DNA of 64,000 nt from Heyndrickxia shackletonii (GTDB taxonomy: Bacteria > Bacillota > Bacilli > Bacillales > Bacillaceae_C): contig NZ_LJJC01000004.1 of the NCBI RefSeq assembly GCF_001420715.1, positions 3,308,783 to 3,372,782 on the forward strand, written 5' to 3'. The notes beneath the pieces were generated by a model that was given only the letters and a program-made list of their open reading frames with translations, searched no databases and was not told the DNA's origin. Below, piece after piece: positions 45,554-53,870 of the stretch. The translations under genes were made by a program, and so were the position numbers. Numbering within the stretch: position 1 is the stretch's first letter; every line of letters starts with the position of its first letter.

Positions 45554-46384
45554 GTGTCAACAAAGAAAAACAACATTAAAAAAATAGGCTTCTTACTTCT
45601 ATTTATTTTCGGATTGTTAGGAGCATGTTCCCAACAAACAGAGAACCACACAAATCAAACAGCTTTGCCTAAAGGTCTAGTCTCTGGAACAGTTGTTAAA
45701 AATGTAGATGGTGATACAGTTCATGTAAGCATTAATGGCAAAGAGGAAGATATACGACTACTGCTTATAGACACTCCTGAAACGCATAAGCCCGGAACAC
45801 CTGTACAACCATATGGACCAGAAGCTAGTAATTATGCTGAAAAGGAACTAGCTGTGGGCACGAAAGTCATGGTAGAAGAAGGAGTGAAAGGACACGAACG
45901 TGACAAATATGGGAGATTGCTAGCTTATATTTATTTGCCAAACGGAAAAATGTACAATGAGGAGGTTGTAAAAAAAGGGCTTGCGCGTGTTGCATATATT
46001 TACGAACCTAATACAAAGCATTTAAGTGACTTAAAAGAAGATGAGAATTATGCGAAGTCGCACAAGTTAGGTATTTGGTCTATTCCAGGCTATGTAACAG
46101 ACAGAGGATATGATATTAGCAAATCATCCAAAAGTTCTTCAAATACTGTATCAAAACATACAAGTACTGGTGTTCAATATTCTTCTAATAATACATCTAA
46201 AAATACTTCATCCGATGGGAAAGAGAACAATACAAGCTGTAAAGGAAAGATTAAAGGAAATGCAAACAGTAAAATCTATCATGTTCCTGGCGGAGAATAC
46301 TATAATCTCAACATGAAACATATTGTGTGGTTTTGTTCAGAATCGGATGCACAAAAGGCCGGCTATCGAAAATCACAAAGATGA
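45554..46384 (+). CDS. Thermonuclease-like lipoprotein with C-terminal sunset domain
   Basis: 276 aa from GTG 45554 (spacing 10 to AAGGAG; a TTG at 45545 is too close). Lipobox LLGAC with C25. Staphylococcal nuclease domain at about 43-180 with the catalytic set R68 (EDIRLLLIDTPE), E76 and R121 (RDKYGRLLAYIY). A Ser/Asn/Thr linker is followed by a sunset-type module, about 232-276 (CKGKIKGNANSKIYHVPGG, FCSESDAQKAGYRKS). Likely an extracellular, membrane-anchored nuclease for nutrient DNA/RNA. Own terminator. Confidence 0.88.
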   Translation: MSTKKNNIKKIGFLLLFIFGLLGACSQQTENHTNQTALPKGLVSGTVVKNVDGDTVHVSINGKEEDIRLLLIDTPETHKPGTPVQPYGPEASNYAEKELAVGTKVMVEEGVKGHERDKYGRLLAYIYLPNGKMYNEEVVKKGLARVAYIYEPNTKHLSDLKEDENYAKSHKLGIWSIPGYVTDRGYDISKSSKSSSNTVSKHTSTGVQYSSNNTSKNTSSDGKENNTSCKGKIKGNANSKIYHVPGGEYYNLNMKHIVWFCSESDAQKAGYRKSQR

Positions 46385-46388
46385 AATG

Positions 46389-46415
46389 AAAAGCTCTGCA
46401 TAGTAGCAGGGCTTT
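46389..46415 (+). terminator. Terminator after the nuclease gene
   Basis: AAAGCTCTGC/GCAGGGCTTT with a 6-base loop, then TCTTTAATTT. Confidence 0.8.
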
Positions 46416-46603
46416 CTTTAATTTCTTCAATTGAACTCTACATTTATGAATAAACATGGAAGCTCCTGTCTTTTTACTACAAATCGGTTAAATATCATAG
46501 TAATTACACACAAACTAAACCTATATTTAGTACATATATTATAGGACAGCTTAATCATAGTAATAAAATGAATTAGTGAAGCATTTTGAAAGGAGGTATT
46601 ATA

Positions 46604-48076
46604 TTGACAAGCAGCAACAAAATCTTAAACGGTGGATTTGAAAACAATACATTTCCTCCTTGGGAGAACTCTAATGCAACCTTCACAACTCAATTTTCAC
46701 ATAGTGGACGTCAAGCCGCAAAACTTATTGGGGACACGAAAAATAGCTTTATTTATCAGTTAGTAAATACAACTCCTACTGAACAATTTGTTTTTTCCGG
46801 ATTTTTAGGTAAAATTGGTAAACTTCCAAGCCCTCCTCTATCTATATCCCTTGCATATTATGATAAGGACCTTAACTTCTTAGAATATGGTTTAATTACC
46901 AATTTTCCAAAAGGTCACCTGACAAATACCGCAGATGAAGAGTGGCTTAAGGTCAATGAAACAACCTCTATCGCCCCACTTGGTACTACACAAGCTTTAC
47001 TATTAATTAATAAACTCCCGCAAACTGGAACTGCCGATGTAATCGTGGATGACGTCGAACTATTAGACGTAAGTACGTATATAGAGAATAACAAGGAGGT
47101 TGTATCTTCTGCAGTAACCAAATCCTTGACTGTTGGTGCAACAGAGGAAACTAATCAAATGGAAACATACTCCAATACCCCTGCGATGAATCGAATTTAT
47201 GTGGCAAATTCAGGGGATACCGAGGTCTCCGTCATCGATGGAATAACCAATTCGGTAATCGCTACCATACCAGTCAGCAGTTCAGATCTTAGTCCTGGTA
47301 ATGTTGGTGTGAATCCGATAACAAATCGAATTTATGTGGCAAACGCATCTAATCATAATGTCTCTGTCATTGATGGAACAACTAATACTATCATAGCTAC
47401 CGTGACTGTCGGTACAGAGCCAATTGGTGTAGGGGTAGATCTGGTGACAAACCGATCTTTTGTTGCAAATTTTACCAGTGCAAATGTTTCCGTCATCGAT
47501 GGAGACTCTTACACAGTAATCGCCACAATTCCATTAACTAGACCAAGATATGTAAGTGTAAATTCAATAACAAATCAAGTATACGTTTCGAATGATTACC
47601 CATACAATAACATCAATGTTATCAATGGAACTACAAATGCAGTAATTGCAACGATTCCGGTAGGCAATGATCCAGTGGGGATTGATATCAATCCAATATC
47701 AAACCAAATTTATGTTGTTAATGAGTCCGATAATAATGTATCTGTCATCGATGGTGCGACTAATACAGTTGTGGCCACCATAGCTGTAGGTACACAACCG
47801 GAAGGGATAGGTGTAAATCCCATTACTGGTAGAATTTACGTTGCAAACACATCAAACCGCAATATCTCCGTAATTGATGGCAACACTAATTATGTCATAG
47901 CTACTGTTACGGTAGGAATTGGACCTGTTGGCGTTGGTGTAAATCCTTTAACACATAAAATTTATGTGTCCAATCTTGGAAACGACAATGTTTCTGTTAT
48001 CAGCGGAACTACCAATACGGTTATAGCTACTGTATTAGTTGGACCTGGTCCAACAGCAATAAGTGTAAATCCCTAA
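46604..48076 (+). CDS. Seven-repeat YVTN beta-propeller protein with N-terminal jelly-roll-type domain
   Basis: 490 aa from TTG 46604, seven bases after AAAGGAGG. Residues about 1-150 look like a carbohydrate-binding or NTTRR-F1-type beta-sandwich (NKILNGGFENNTFPPWENS ... VIVDDVELLDVSTYI). Then come seven consecutive repeats of roughly 40 residues, each with NxIYVxN, NVSVIDGxTN and VIATIxVG, enough for one closed seven-bladed propeller. There is no signal peptide, LPxTG or membrane anchor. In Bacillus such proteins are often spore surface or exosporium components, but location is inferred. The next gene is a glycosyltransferase 66 bp downstream. Confidence 0.85.
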   Translation: MTSSNKILNGGFENNTFPPWENSNATFTTQFSHSGRQAAKLIGDTKNSFIYQLVNTTPTEQFVFSGFLGKIGKLPSPPLSISLAYYDKDLNFLEYGLITNFPKGHLTNTADEEWLKVNETTSIAPLGTTQALLLINKLPQTGTADVIVDDVELLDVSTYIENNKEVVSSAVTKSLTVGATEETNQMETYSNTPAMNRIYVANSGDTEVSVIDGITNSVIATIPVSSSDLSPGNVGVNPITNRIYVANASNHNVSVIDGTTNTIIATVTVGTEPIGVGVDLVTNRSFVANFTSANVSVIDGDSYTVIATIPLTRPRYVSVNSITNQVYVSNDYPYNNINVINGTTNAVIATIPVGNDPVGIDINPISNQIYVVNESDNNVSVIDGATNTVVATIAVGTQPEGIGVNPITGRIYVANTSNRNISVIDGNTNYVIATVTVGIGPVGVGVNPLTHKIYVSNLGNDNVSVISGTTNTVIATVLVGPGPTAISVNP

Positions 48077-48142
48077 TTAATAAAAATTTGTTGCCTCCCC
48101 AATTAGTTACAGTTCTTATCATAAAAAATATGGAGGTAAAAA

Positions 48143-49228
48143 ATGATTACAATAAGCCTTTGTATGATCGTTAAAAATGAACAGCAAACGCTTGAACATT
48201 GTTTACAGTCTGTTAAAGATGCAACAGACGAAATTATTATAATGGATACAGGTTCAACAGACCAAACAAAAGAGATAGCAAAAAAATGGACTACATTGGT
48301 CTATGACTTTGAATGGAATGATCATTTTGCTGATGCACGAAATGCAGCCTTTGCTAAATCGACAAAGGATTATATACTGTGGCTTGACGCAGATGATATT
48401 CTTCTTCCAAAAGATTATGAGAAGCTTTTAAAACTTAAACAGTCACTTTCTCCTGAAGTTGATGCTGTATCCATGCCATATCATTGTGATTTTGATGACT
48501 TTGGTAATACCACTTTAAAAGTTAGGCGTATCAGGTTGATAAAGCGATTAAGGAATTACCAGTGGGAAGGTGCCGTCCACGAAGATTTATTAATAGATGA
48601 TGGAAATATTTATGATTCTGATATTGTTATAACTCACAGAAAAAATCACAAAACTTCTGATCCTGATCGAAATTTAAAAATTTATGAGAAGCTTTTAAAA
48701 AGGGAAAAAGATCTTACTGCAAGGGACTCTCTTCACTATGCGATGGAACTTCATCAACATAGAGAATACAGGAAAGCTACAGAATACTATCTGAAATTTC
48801 TAGACTTTGGGAATTTATCAGATGAAAATAGAATTCTTGCATATACTAGACTAGCAGATTGTTATTATTATCTAGGTGATCGAAAAAAGGAAAGAGAATG
48901 TACATTTAAAACGTTTGAATACGATGTGCCTCGTCCTGAAAGCTGTTGCCGCTTAGGTTATTATTTCTTGGAAAAGCAACAATACCATCAAGCCATATTT
49001 TGGTATAAAACGGCGGCAGAATCAAAAGATACAAGTAATTGGTCTGTACAAAATGAAACAAGCAAGACCTGGCTTCCACATATGCAGCTCGGTCTTTGTT
49101 ACTTCCAAATTGGCGAATACGAGCTATCTTACCATCACAACAAAATTGCACACAGTTTTCAACCGAACAATGAAGGTATTACTCATAATATTAAACTCCT
49201 AGAAGATTTATTAAAAAACAAAATGTAA
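48143..49228 (+). CDS. Family 2 glycosyltransferase with TPR-like tail (SunS-type architecture)
   Basis: 361 aa. GT-A domain at about 1-200: SLCMIVKNEQQTLEHCLQS, EIIIMDTGSTDQT, and the metal-binding WLDADDI. Residues 215-355 contain TPR-like helical repeats (ALEL..YRKATEYYLKFL; YHQAIFWYKTAAES; GEYELSYHHNKIAHSFQPN). The same build is found in SunS, which glycosylates a bacteriocin cysteine, and in enzymes that glycosylate surface proteins. It follows the propeller gene in the same direction, so that protein is a possible substrate (inference). Confidence 0.85.
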   Translation: MITISLCMIVKNEQQTLEHCLQSVKDATDEIIIMDTGSTDQTKEIAKKWTTLVYDFEWNDHFADARNAAFAKSTKDYILWLDADDILLPKDYEKLLKLKQSLSPEVDAVSMPYHCDFDDFGNTTLKVRRIRLIKRLRNYQWEGAVHEDLLIDDGNIYDSDIVITHRKNHKTSDPDRNLKIYEKLLKREKDLTARDSLHYAMELHQHREYRKATEYYLKFLDFGNLSDENRILAYTRLADCYYYLGDRKKERECTFKTFEYDVPRPESCCRLGYYFLEKQQYHQAIFWYKTAAESKDTSNWSVQNETSKTWLPHMQLGLCYFQIGEYELSYHHNKIAHSFQPNNEGITHNIKLLEDLLKNKM

Positions 49229-49425
49229 CCAATACTTATTAGGAGAATCCCCATTTTTTAGAAACCTTAATCTATCATTATTACAAGGCATTACATTTTC
49301 TGTAGTATAAGAGCATTGATTTTATATTAAACCTCAACTTATATACACTAATTTCAAGTCTATGGTGCTATCCTTCGCAAGAAAAGTACACAAAGCTTAT
49401 AAAGTACTTAGTAACTAAATATTGG
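49229..49425. other. Intergenic region without recognised features
   Basis: AT-rich stretch after the glycosyltransferase. No ORF with a ribosome site and no repeat copy. A terminator follows at 49426. Confidence 0.4.
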
Positions 49426-49463
49426 AAAATAAGACATCCATTTAAAATGAGGTGTCTTATTTT
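49426..49463 (+). terminator. Terminator distal to the propeller/glycosyltransferase genes
   Basis: AAAATAAGACAtCC/GGTGTCTTATTTT stem with T-rich end, 200 bp after the glycosyltransferase stop. Confidence 0.7.
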
Positions 49464-49541
49464 AAACGAGCCACATTTTTACATAAATAAATAATAAATA
49501 GACAATTATATAAATAAATATTTGTTTTGGAGTGATAGTAA

Positions 49542-49685
49542 ATGGATATGGTTTTTAAATTGATCACATACGGAATGTATATTCCATTAACCGTCATTCC
49601 TCTCTATGTTGCCATAAAAGGAGCATATGAGGATAAATCTTTATTAAAGGATGCAATGAATACGGTTAAGGAAAAGATGAAATAG
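49542..49685 (+). CDS. 47-aa small membrane-associated protein
   Basis: MDMVFKLITYGMYIPLTVIPLYVAIKGAYEDKSLLKDAMNTVKEKMK. One hydrophobic helix (about 5-25) is followed by a basic amphipathic tail. TTTGGAGTG lies upstream of the ATG. Its stop codon is part of a terminator hairpin. Probably a genuine small gene; function unknown. Confidence 0.55.
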   Translation: MDMVFKLITYGMYIPLTVIPLYVAIKGAYEDKSLLKDAMNTVKEKMK

Positions 49686-49703
49686 CCCTTTGCAGAAGGG
49701 CTA
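49683..49703. terminator. Bidirectional terminator between the 47-aa gene and ribH
   Basis: TAGCCCTT/AAGGGCTA with a short loop, then TTCATTTTC; also ends the rib operon. Confidence 0.7.
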
Positions 49704-49733
49704 TTCATTTTCAAAAAAATATAGATTTAAAAA

Positions 49734-50201
49734 TCAGTCAAAACTTCTGCATAAGTTTGCCATTTCAATGGCAGATACTGCTGCATCCCAACCCTTATTC
49801 CCAGCTTTTGTGCCTGCTCTTTCAATAGCTTGTTCGATAGAATCCGTTGTAAGAATCCCAAAAATAACTGGGATATTTGAATTTAATGATGTATTGGAAA
49901 CACCCTTTGCCGCTTCTTTGCATACATAATCAAAATGTGGAGTAGAGCCGCGAATTACCGTTCCAAGTGTAATAACAGCATCGTACCTTTTACTATTCGC
50001 CATTTTCTGAGCAATAAGCGGAATTTCAAATGCACCTGGAACCCAAGCAATGTCTACATTTTCCTCACTAACGCCATGCCGCTTTAATGCATCCTGTGCG
50101 CCGCCTAGTAACTTGCTTGTAATAAATTCGTTAAAACGACCTACAACGACTCCTATTTTTAAACCAGTTCCTACTAAATTACCTTCAAATATTTGTCCCA
50201 T
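49734..50201 (-). CDS. ribH: 6,7-dimethyl-8-ribityllumazine synthase
   Basis: 155 aa, normal length. Substrate-binding segments are [47 protein letters not shown] (catalytic His) and [23 protein letters not shown]. It condenses the RibB product with the ribitylamino-uracil; it forms icosahedral shells in Bacillus. Last gene of ribD-ribE-ribB-ribH. Confidence 0.96.
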   Translation of the reverse strand: MGQIFEGNLVGTGLKIGVVVGRFNEFITSKLLGGAQDALKRHGVSEENVDIAWVPGAFEIPLIAQKMANSKRYDAVITLGTVIRGSTPHFDYVCKEAAKGVSNTSLNSNIPVIFGILTTDSIEQAIERAGTKAGNKGWDAAVSAIEMANLCRSFD

Positions 50202-50227
50202 TTTTTCTTCCTCCTATTACATTTTAA

Positions 50228-50845
50228 TTAAATTAGATATTCTTGTTTCGTTTGTTGGTAATGAACAAGATCTTTTATGGTAATCATTTTCAATCCAAAT
50301 TTTTTTGCTAATATACTTAACTGAGGGACTCTTGCCATGGAGCCATCCGCATTCATTATTTCACAAATCACTCCTGCAGGTTTTGCACCGCAAAGTCTTG
50401 CTAAGTCAACTGCTGCTTCTGTATGTCCTTGCCTTTGTAATACTCCTCCTTCTCTTGCTATTAAAGGAAAGACATGGCCAGGTCTATTAAAATCAGAAGC
50501 AATGGAATTCTCATCTATCAGATGGAGAATAGTAGCAGAACGTTCATAAGCCGAAATCCCTGTGGTAGAAAACTTATGATCAATACTCACGGTAAACGCT
50601 GTTTCATGTGAATCAGTATTTTTAGACACCATCGGAGTTAATTCGAGCTTTTGCGCTAATTCTTTTTCAATTGGCACACAAACAAGTCCCCTGCCATGTG
50701 TTACCATAAAATTAATAATCTCCGGTGAAGCTTTCTCCGCAATCGCGATAAAGTCTCCCTCGTTTTCCCTATTTTCATCATCACAAACAATGACAACTTT
50801 CCCTAGTTTTAAATCTTGTATAGCCTCTTCAATTGTGTTAAACAA
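50228..50845 (-). CDS. ribB: 3,4-dihydroxy-2-butanone-4-phosphate synthase, monofunctional
   Basis: 205 aa from a TTG at 50845 ([13 protein letters not shown]), nine bases after GAGGAG; an ATG at 50854 touches that site. The DHBP synthase motifs [30 protein letters not shown] and [31 protein letters not shown] are intact. In Bacillus this enzyme is normally the N-terminal half of RibBA (about 400 aa). Here the frame stops at the usual domain boundary, and ribH follows after only 26 bp, so the GTP cyclohydrolase II half is absent. Confidence 0.93.
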   Translation of the reverse strand: MFNTIEEAIQDLKLGKVVIVCDDENRENEGDFIAIAEKASPEIINFMVTHGRGLVCVPIEKELAQKLELTPMVSKNTDSHETAFTVSIDHKFSTTGISAYERSATILHLIDENSIASDFNRPGHVFPLIAREGGVLQRQGHTEAAVDLARLCGAKPAGVICEIMNADGSMARVPQLSILAKKFGLKMITIKDLVHYQQTKQEYLI

Positions 50846-50858
50846 CAAAACCATCTCC

Positions 50859-51515
50859 TCATTTGAACCCGTTTTCTTCTAAAAACGCTTCCGTAATCCC
50901 TAAACTCTTTTTTGCACTATTTACTGTGGCATTGACTAAAAAATGACTCACATATTTCCCTAGCATATCGCATTCGATATTTACGATGTCTCCTTTACTT
51001 TTTAACCCTAAAACAGTTTCGGAGAGAGTATGTGGGATAATGGATAAAGTGAAGCCATTTTCACTGACACCAAAAACCGTTAAGCTTGTTCCATCTACAG
51101 CAACAGATCCACGCAGGATGATATATTTCAACATTTCTTTATCCGTCTCTATTTCGTAGTAAACTGCATTCTCAACTTTTTTCTTCGTTATAATGGTGCC
51201 TGTACCATCAACGTGTCCCGATACAAAATGGCCGCCAAACCGGCCGCCTGCCGCCATAGCTCTTTCTAAATTTACCTTCGATCCTCGGGTAAGGGCTACA
51301 AGGCTTGTAGCTTTTACAGTTTCTGGCATAACATCAACCGAAAATTGATTATTTGTATAGGATGTAACGGTCAAACATACTCCATTTATAGCGATGCTGT
51401 CTCCTAGATGAATATCATCCATTATTTTGTCTGCTCCAATAGTCAGGATAAATGAGTCTCCTGTACGCTTTATTTCTTGAATGATTCCCATTTCCTCAAT
51501 AATCCCTGTAAACAT
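50859..51515 (-). CDS. ribE: Riboflavin synthase, alpha subunit
   Basis: 218 aa with two tandem lumazine-binding beta-barrels, each starting with the pattern FTGIIEEMG.../[11 protein letters not shown].... The second half ends with a short amphipathic helix used for trimerisation ([15 protein letters not shown]). It dismutates two lumazines to riboflavin. It starts a few bases after ribD and runs directly into ribB. Confidence 0.95.
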   Translation of the reverse strand: MFTGIIEEMGIIQEIKRTGDSFILTIGADKIMDDIHLGDSIAINGVCLTVTSYTNNQFSVDVMPETVKATSLVALTRGSKVNLERAMAAGGRFGGHFVSGHVDGTGTIITKKKVENAVYYEIETDKEMLKYIILRGSVAVDGTSLTVFGVSENGFTLSIIPHTLSETVLGLKSKGDIVNIECDMLGKYVSHFLVNATVNSAKKSLGITEAFLEENGFK

Positions 51516-51521
51516 TTGCTT

Positions 51522-52613
51522 TTAAGACACCCCCATTGGTACAGCAATAATTCTGATATCATTTCCGATCTTATCAATTTGCGAAAAACGCAGTAAAGGA
51601 ACATCCTTGATTTTTTCTATACCGGCACCTCCAAATGTAGCAGGAGCATTATCTCCTCCTATCAGTTTTGGAGCTATATAGGTGATTACTTCCTGGAATG
51701 CATTTTCCTTTAGGAAGCTCCCTTGTACCTTTGCGCCTCCTTCAACAAAGATGGACGTAATTCCCTGCTCACCTAACACTTTTAGCATTTCTTTCATTTC
51801 GATAAAGGATTTCTCCATTTTAATGATTTCTACTCCCTGCCTGATTAGAGCTTCTTCTTTACATGAATCTACGCTGTTTCCTGAAATTATATAAGTTTCC
51901 GCCGATTTATCTGTAACTACATTTGAGTTTAAAGGGATTCTTAAGGTGGTATCCAAAATAATCCTTATGGGATTTTTCCCCCCATTTATTAATCTTGTTG
52001 TAAGCATAGGATCATCTTTTATGATTGTATTAACTCCAACTAAAATGGCATCATGCATATGGCGGAATCGATGAACGTCCTCTCTTGCTTCTTTGCTGGT
52101 AATCCATTTGCTTTCTCCCGTTACCGTGGCAATTTTCCCATCAAGACTGATGGCAGTTTTAACAGTTACATACGGAAGACCTGAGCTCGCATAATGAAAA
52201 AATACTTTATTAAGTTTTTTTGCTTCTTCCTGAAGTAAGCCTACCTCCACTTCGATACCTGCTTGTTTCATTCTTTGAATACCGTTTCCGCAAACTTGCG
52301 GATTTGGATCTACTGTTGCGACGAAGACTTTTTTAATCCCAGATTGGATGATTAATTCTGCACATGGAGGAGTTTTACCATAATGACTGCATGGCTCGAG
52401 AGTCACATAAAGGGTTGCTCCCCTTGATTTTTCGCCGGCCATTTGTATGGCATGAACCTCCGCATGCGCATCACCCGCTTTCACATGTGCACCTAAACCA
52501 ACTACTTGATGGTCTTTCACAAGCACTGCACCTACCATAGGATTTGGGGAAGTTTGCCCTGTTGTTGCCTCTGCCATACTTAAAGCTAACTTCATGAAGT
52601 CATAATCATTCAT
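51522..52613 (-). CDS. ribD: Bifunctional diaminohydroxyphosphoribosylamino-pyrimidine deaminase/reductase
   Basis: 363 aa. Deaminase domain at 1-145 with zinc ligands H50-x-E52, C75 and C84 (DAHAEVHA, EPCSHYGKTPPC). Reductase domain at 146-363 (VKTAISLDGKIAT, DAILVGVNTI, FVEGGAKVQGSFL). It carries out the second and third steps after GTP cyclohydrolase II. First gene of the operon. Its leader contains the FMN riboswitch, a terminator and a dispersed repeat. Confidence 0.96.
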   Translation of the reverse strand: MNDYDFMKLALSMAEATTGQTSPNPMVGAVLVKDHQVVGLGAHVKAGDAHAEVHAIQMAGEKSRGATLYVTLEPCSHYGKTPPCAELIIQSGIKKVFVATVDPNPQVCGNGIQRMKQAGIEVEVGLLQEEAKKLNKVFFHYASSGLPYVTVKTAISLDGKIATVTGESKWITSKEAREDVHRFRHMHDAILVGVNTIIKDDPMLTTRLINGGKNPIRIILDTTLRIPLNSNVVTDKSAETYIISGNSVDSCKEEALIRQGVEIIKMEKSFIEMKEMLKVLGEQGITSIFVEGGAKVQGSFLKENAFQEVITYIAPKLIGGDNAPATFGGAGIEKIKDVPLLRFSQIDKIGNDIRIIAVPMGVS

Positions 52614-52633
52614 ATAAATTCTCCTTTTAAACA

Positions 52634-52780
52634 GAACAAACGCGTATGCGCCGCAGGTCTAGCGTACGGACTGCGCAGTTATATACGAGACCAACGTAAA
52701 CCGTGCTAATGCAGTTCACGAGTTCATGTTGACTTATCGTAGGGAGAAGACGTTGCATTCCGCTAGACGATTGGCGCTTT
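52634..52780 (+). repeat. Long copy (H) of the dispersed repeat, inside the ribD leader
   Basis: GAACAAACGCGTATGCGCCGCAGG at one end, GTTCACGAG and tgttgacttatcgtagggag in the middle, and CGCTAGACGATTGGCGCT at the other end. It parallels the copy at 7.7 kb. It lies between the riboswitch terminator (52835-52872) and the ribD start codon, in antisense orientation relative to the operon. Confidence 0.85.
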
Positions 52781-52834
52781 AACATGGACATTTATTAAAA
52801 AGTTATCTACGGGGTTAAATTTGATAGTAATAAT

Positions 52835-52872
52835 AAAAAAAGGACCCATGAATAATAAAATTCAGGGTCCAT
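52835..52872 (-). terminator. Riboswitch terminator of the rib operon
   Basis: GGACCCtGAAT.../...ATTCatGGGTCC stem followed by seven Ts on the minus strand, about 70 nt after the FMN aptamer. Confidence 0.85.
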
Positions 52873-52939
52873 TGATTTTAAGGCAATGTCAAATAAAGGT
52901 TTAAAAAAGGGTATACTTCCCCCTATAAAAACCTGCTTG

Positions 52940-53086
52940 TTTCTTCCTTCTCCCATCCAGACTATACTGTCGGTGCTGGATTTTCACCAGCTCCACCGTT
53001 TAACAAACTGTTAACCGGGTCACGGACTTAGAAGTTCTTGGCTTCATCACCGCCGGTTGGGAATTTCACCCGACCCCGAAGGATAA
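52940..53086 (-). ncRNA. FMN riboswitch (RFN element)
   Basis: The minus strand reads ATCCTTCGGGGTCGGGTGAAATTCCCAACCGGCGG..., then AGTCCGTGAC, GTGGAGCTGGTGAAAATCCAGCACCGACAGT and ATAGTCTGGATGGGAG. These are all conserved RFN blocks. FMN binding should favour the terminator at 52835. Confidence 0.96.
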
Positions 53087-53186
53087 CATATTTAATTAAT
53101 ATTATTATATGATAGTTTTATCCAAATGAAAACTAAAACACTTTTTTATTTTGGTAACGTATTAAATTTTATTTATGTACAGTCTT

Positions 53187-53642
53187 TTAAAATACTGGTT
53201 TGGCCTTCTTTACTATCCTTTTCGCTATTAAAAAAGCATATGCTCCTGCTGCGATCAAGACAATAGAAAATCCATCATACAATAAGTCATAAAATAAAAC
53301 ATTGTCGGTATGATAATATACATGATGAATTCCTAATAAATGATGATCAATAATTCCTTCCACAAGATTAAATATTCCCCCTCCTAACAGAAATCCTGCC
53401 CAAAATGTTAGCTTTGGATGGTTTAGCTTTTCCTTTTCACTTGTCCATAATATATATCCGCCTATAAATACAATAATCGTTACAAAAAAATGAAATAAAC
53501 CATCGCTGACAATTTGATTAAATCGATTCGTATACATATATACACTGTGAAATTGAAATATTTGGTGCAGTAAAATTCCATCCAGCATTCCGATAATTCC
53601 CATCCCAAATAGAAAAGCTCCGATAAATGTGCGATTGCTCAT
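53187..53642 (-). CDS. DUF2243 membrane protein
   Basis: 151 aa with four membrane helices. Typical features are the paired motifs GMLDGILLHQIFQFH and FNLVEGIIDHHLLGIHHVY, each with His residues in the membrane. The start ATG at 53642 has GGGGGAT upstream; an earlier ATG at 53648 abuts that site. Function unknown; the conserved histidines suggest metal or haem binding, but this is inference. Confidence 0.82.
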   Translation of the reverse strand: MSNRTFIGAFLFGMGIIGMLDGILLHQIFQFHSVYMYTNRFNQIVSDGLFHFFVTIIVFIGGYILWTSEKEKLNHPKLTFWAGFLLGGGIFNLVEGIIDHHLLGIHHVYYHTDNVLFYDLLYDGFSIVLIAAGAYAFLIAKRIVKKAKPVF

Positions 53643-53698
53643 AGTCATCCCCCAATCTTTTATGTAAAAAAGCTGCCAATTTTTTGACAGCTCCCCAA

Positions 53699-53848
53699 TT
53701 ACTGATCAGACTTTGTAATAGTATTATTTTTATCCACTGTATCAATTCCAGTACTGGAATTCTGATACTTTGTTTCTTTTTTTTGATGAAGCACATTTCA
53801 CATTTGATACTGTTTTTGATCACTTTGAAATTGGCCCTCTTTGGACAT
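53699..53848 (-). pseudogene. Small ORF interrupted by an in-frame TGA
   Basis: An ATG at 53848 behind a very strong GGGAGGAGAAGG site opens MSKEGQFQSDQKQYQM. It meets TGA at 53798-53800 and then stays open for 32 more sensible codons (NVLHQKKETKYQNSSTGID...KSDQ) to TAA at 53699. The hydrophilic composition is uniform on both sides of the stop. Either a recently broken gene, a sequencing difference, or a 16-aa peptide. Confidence 0.4.
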
Positions 53849-53870
53849 TTCCTTCTCCTCCCAAGTTCAC

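Noticed and set aside
53518-53823. 101-codon minus-strand frame overlapping the DUF2243 gene
   Set aside because: It overlaps a clear membrane protein gene in a different frame and lacks a ribosome site.
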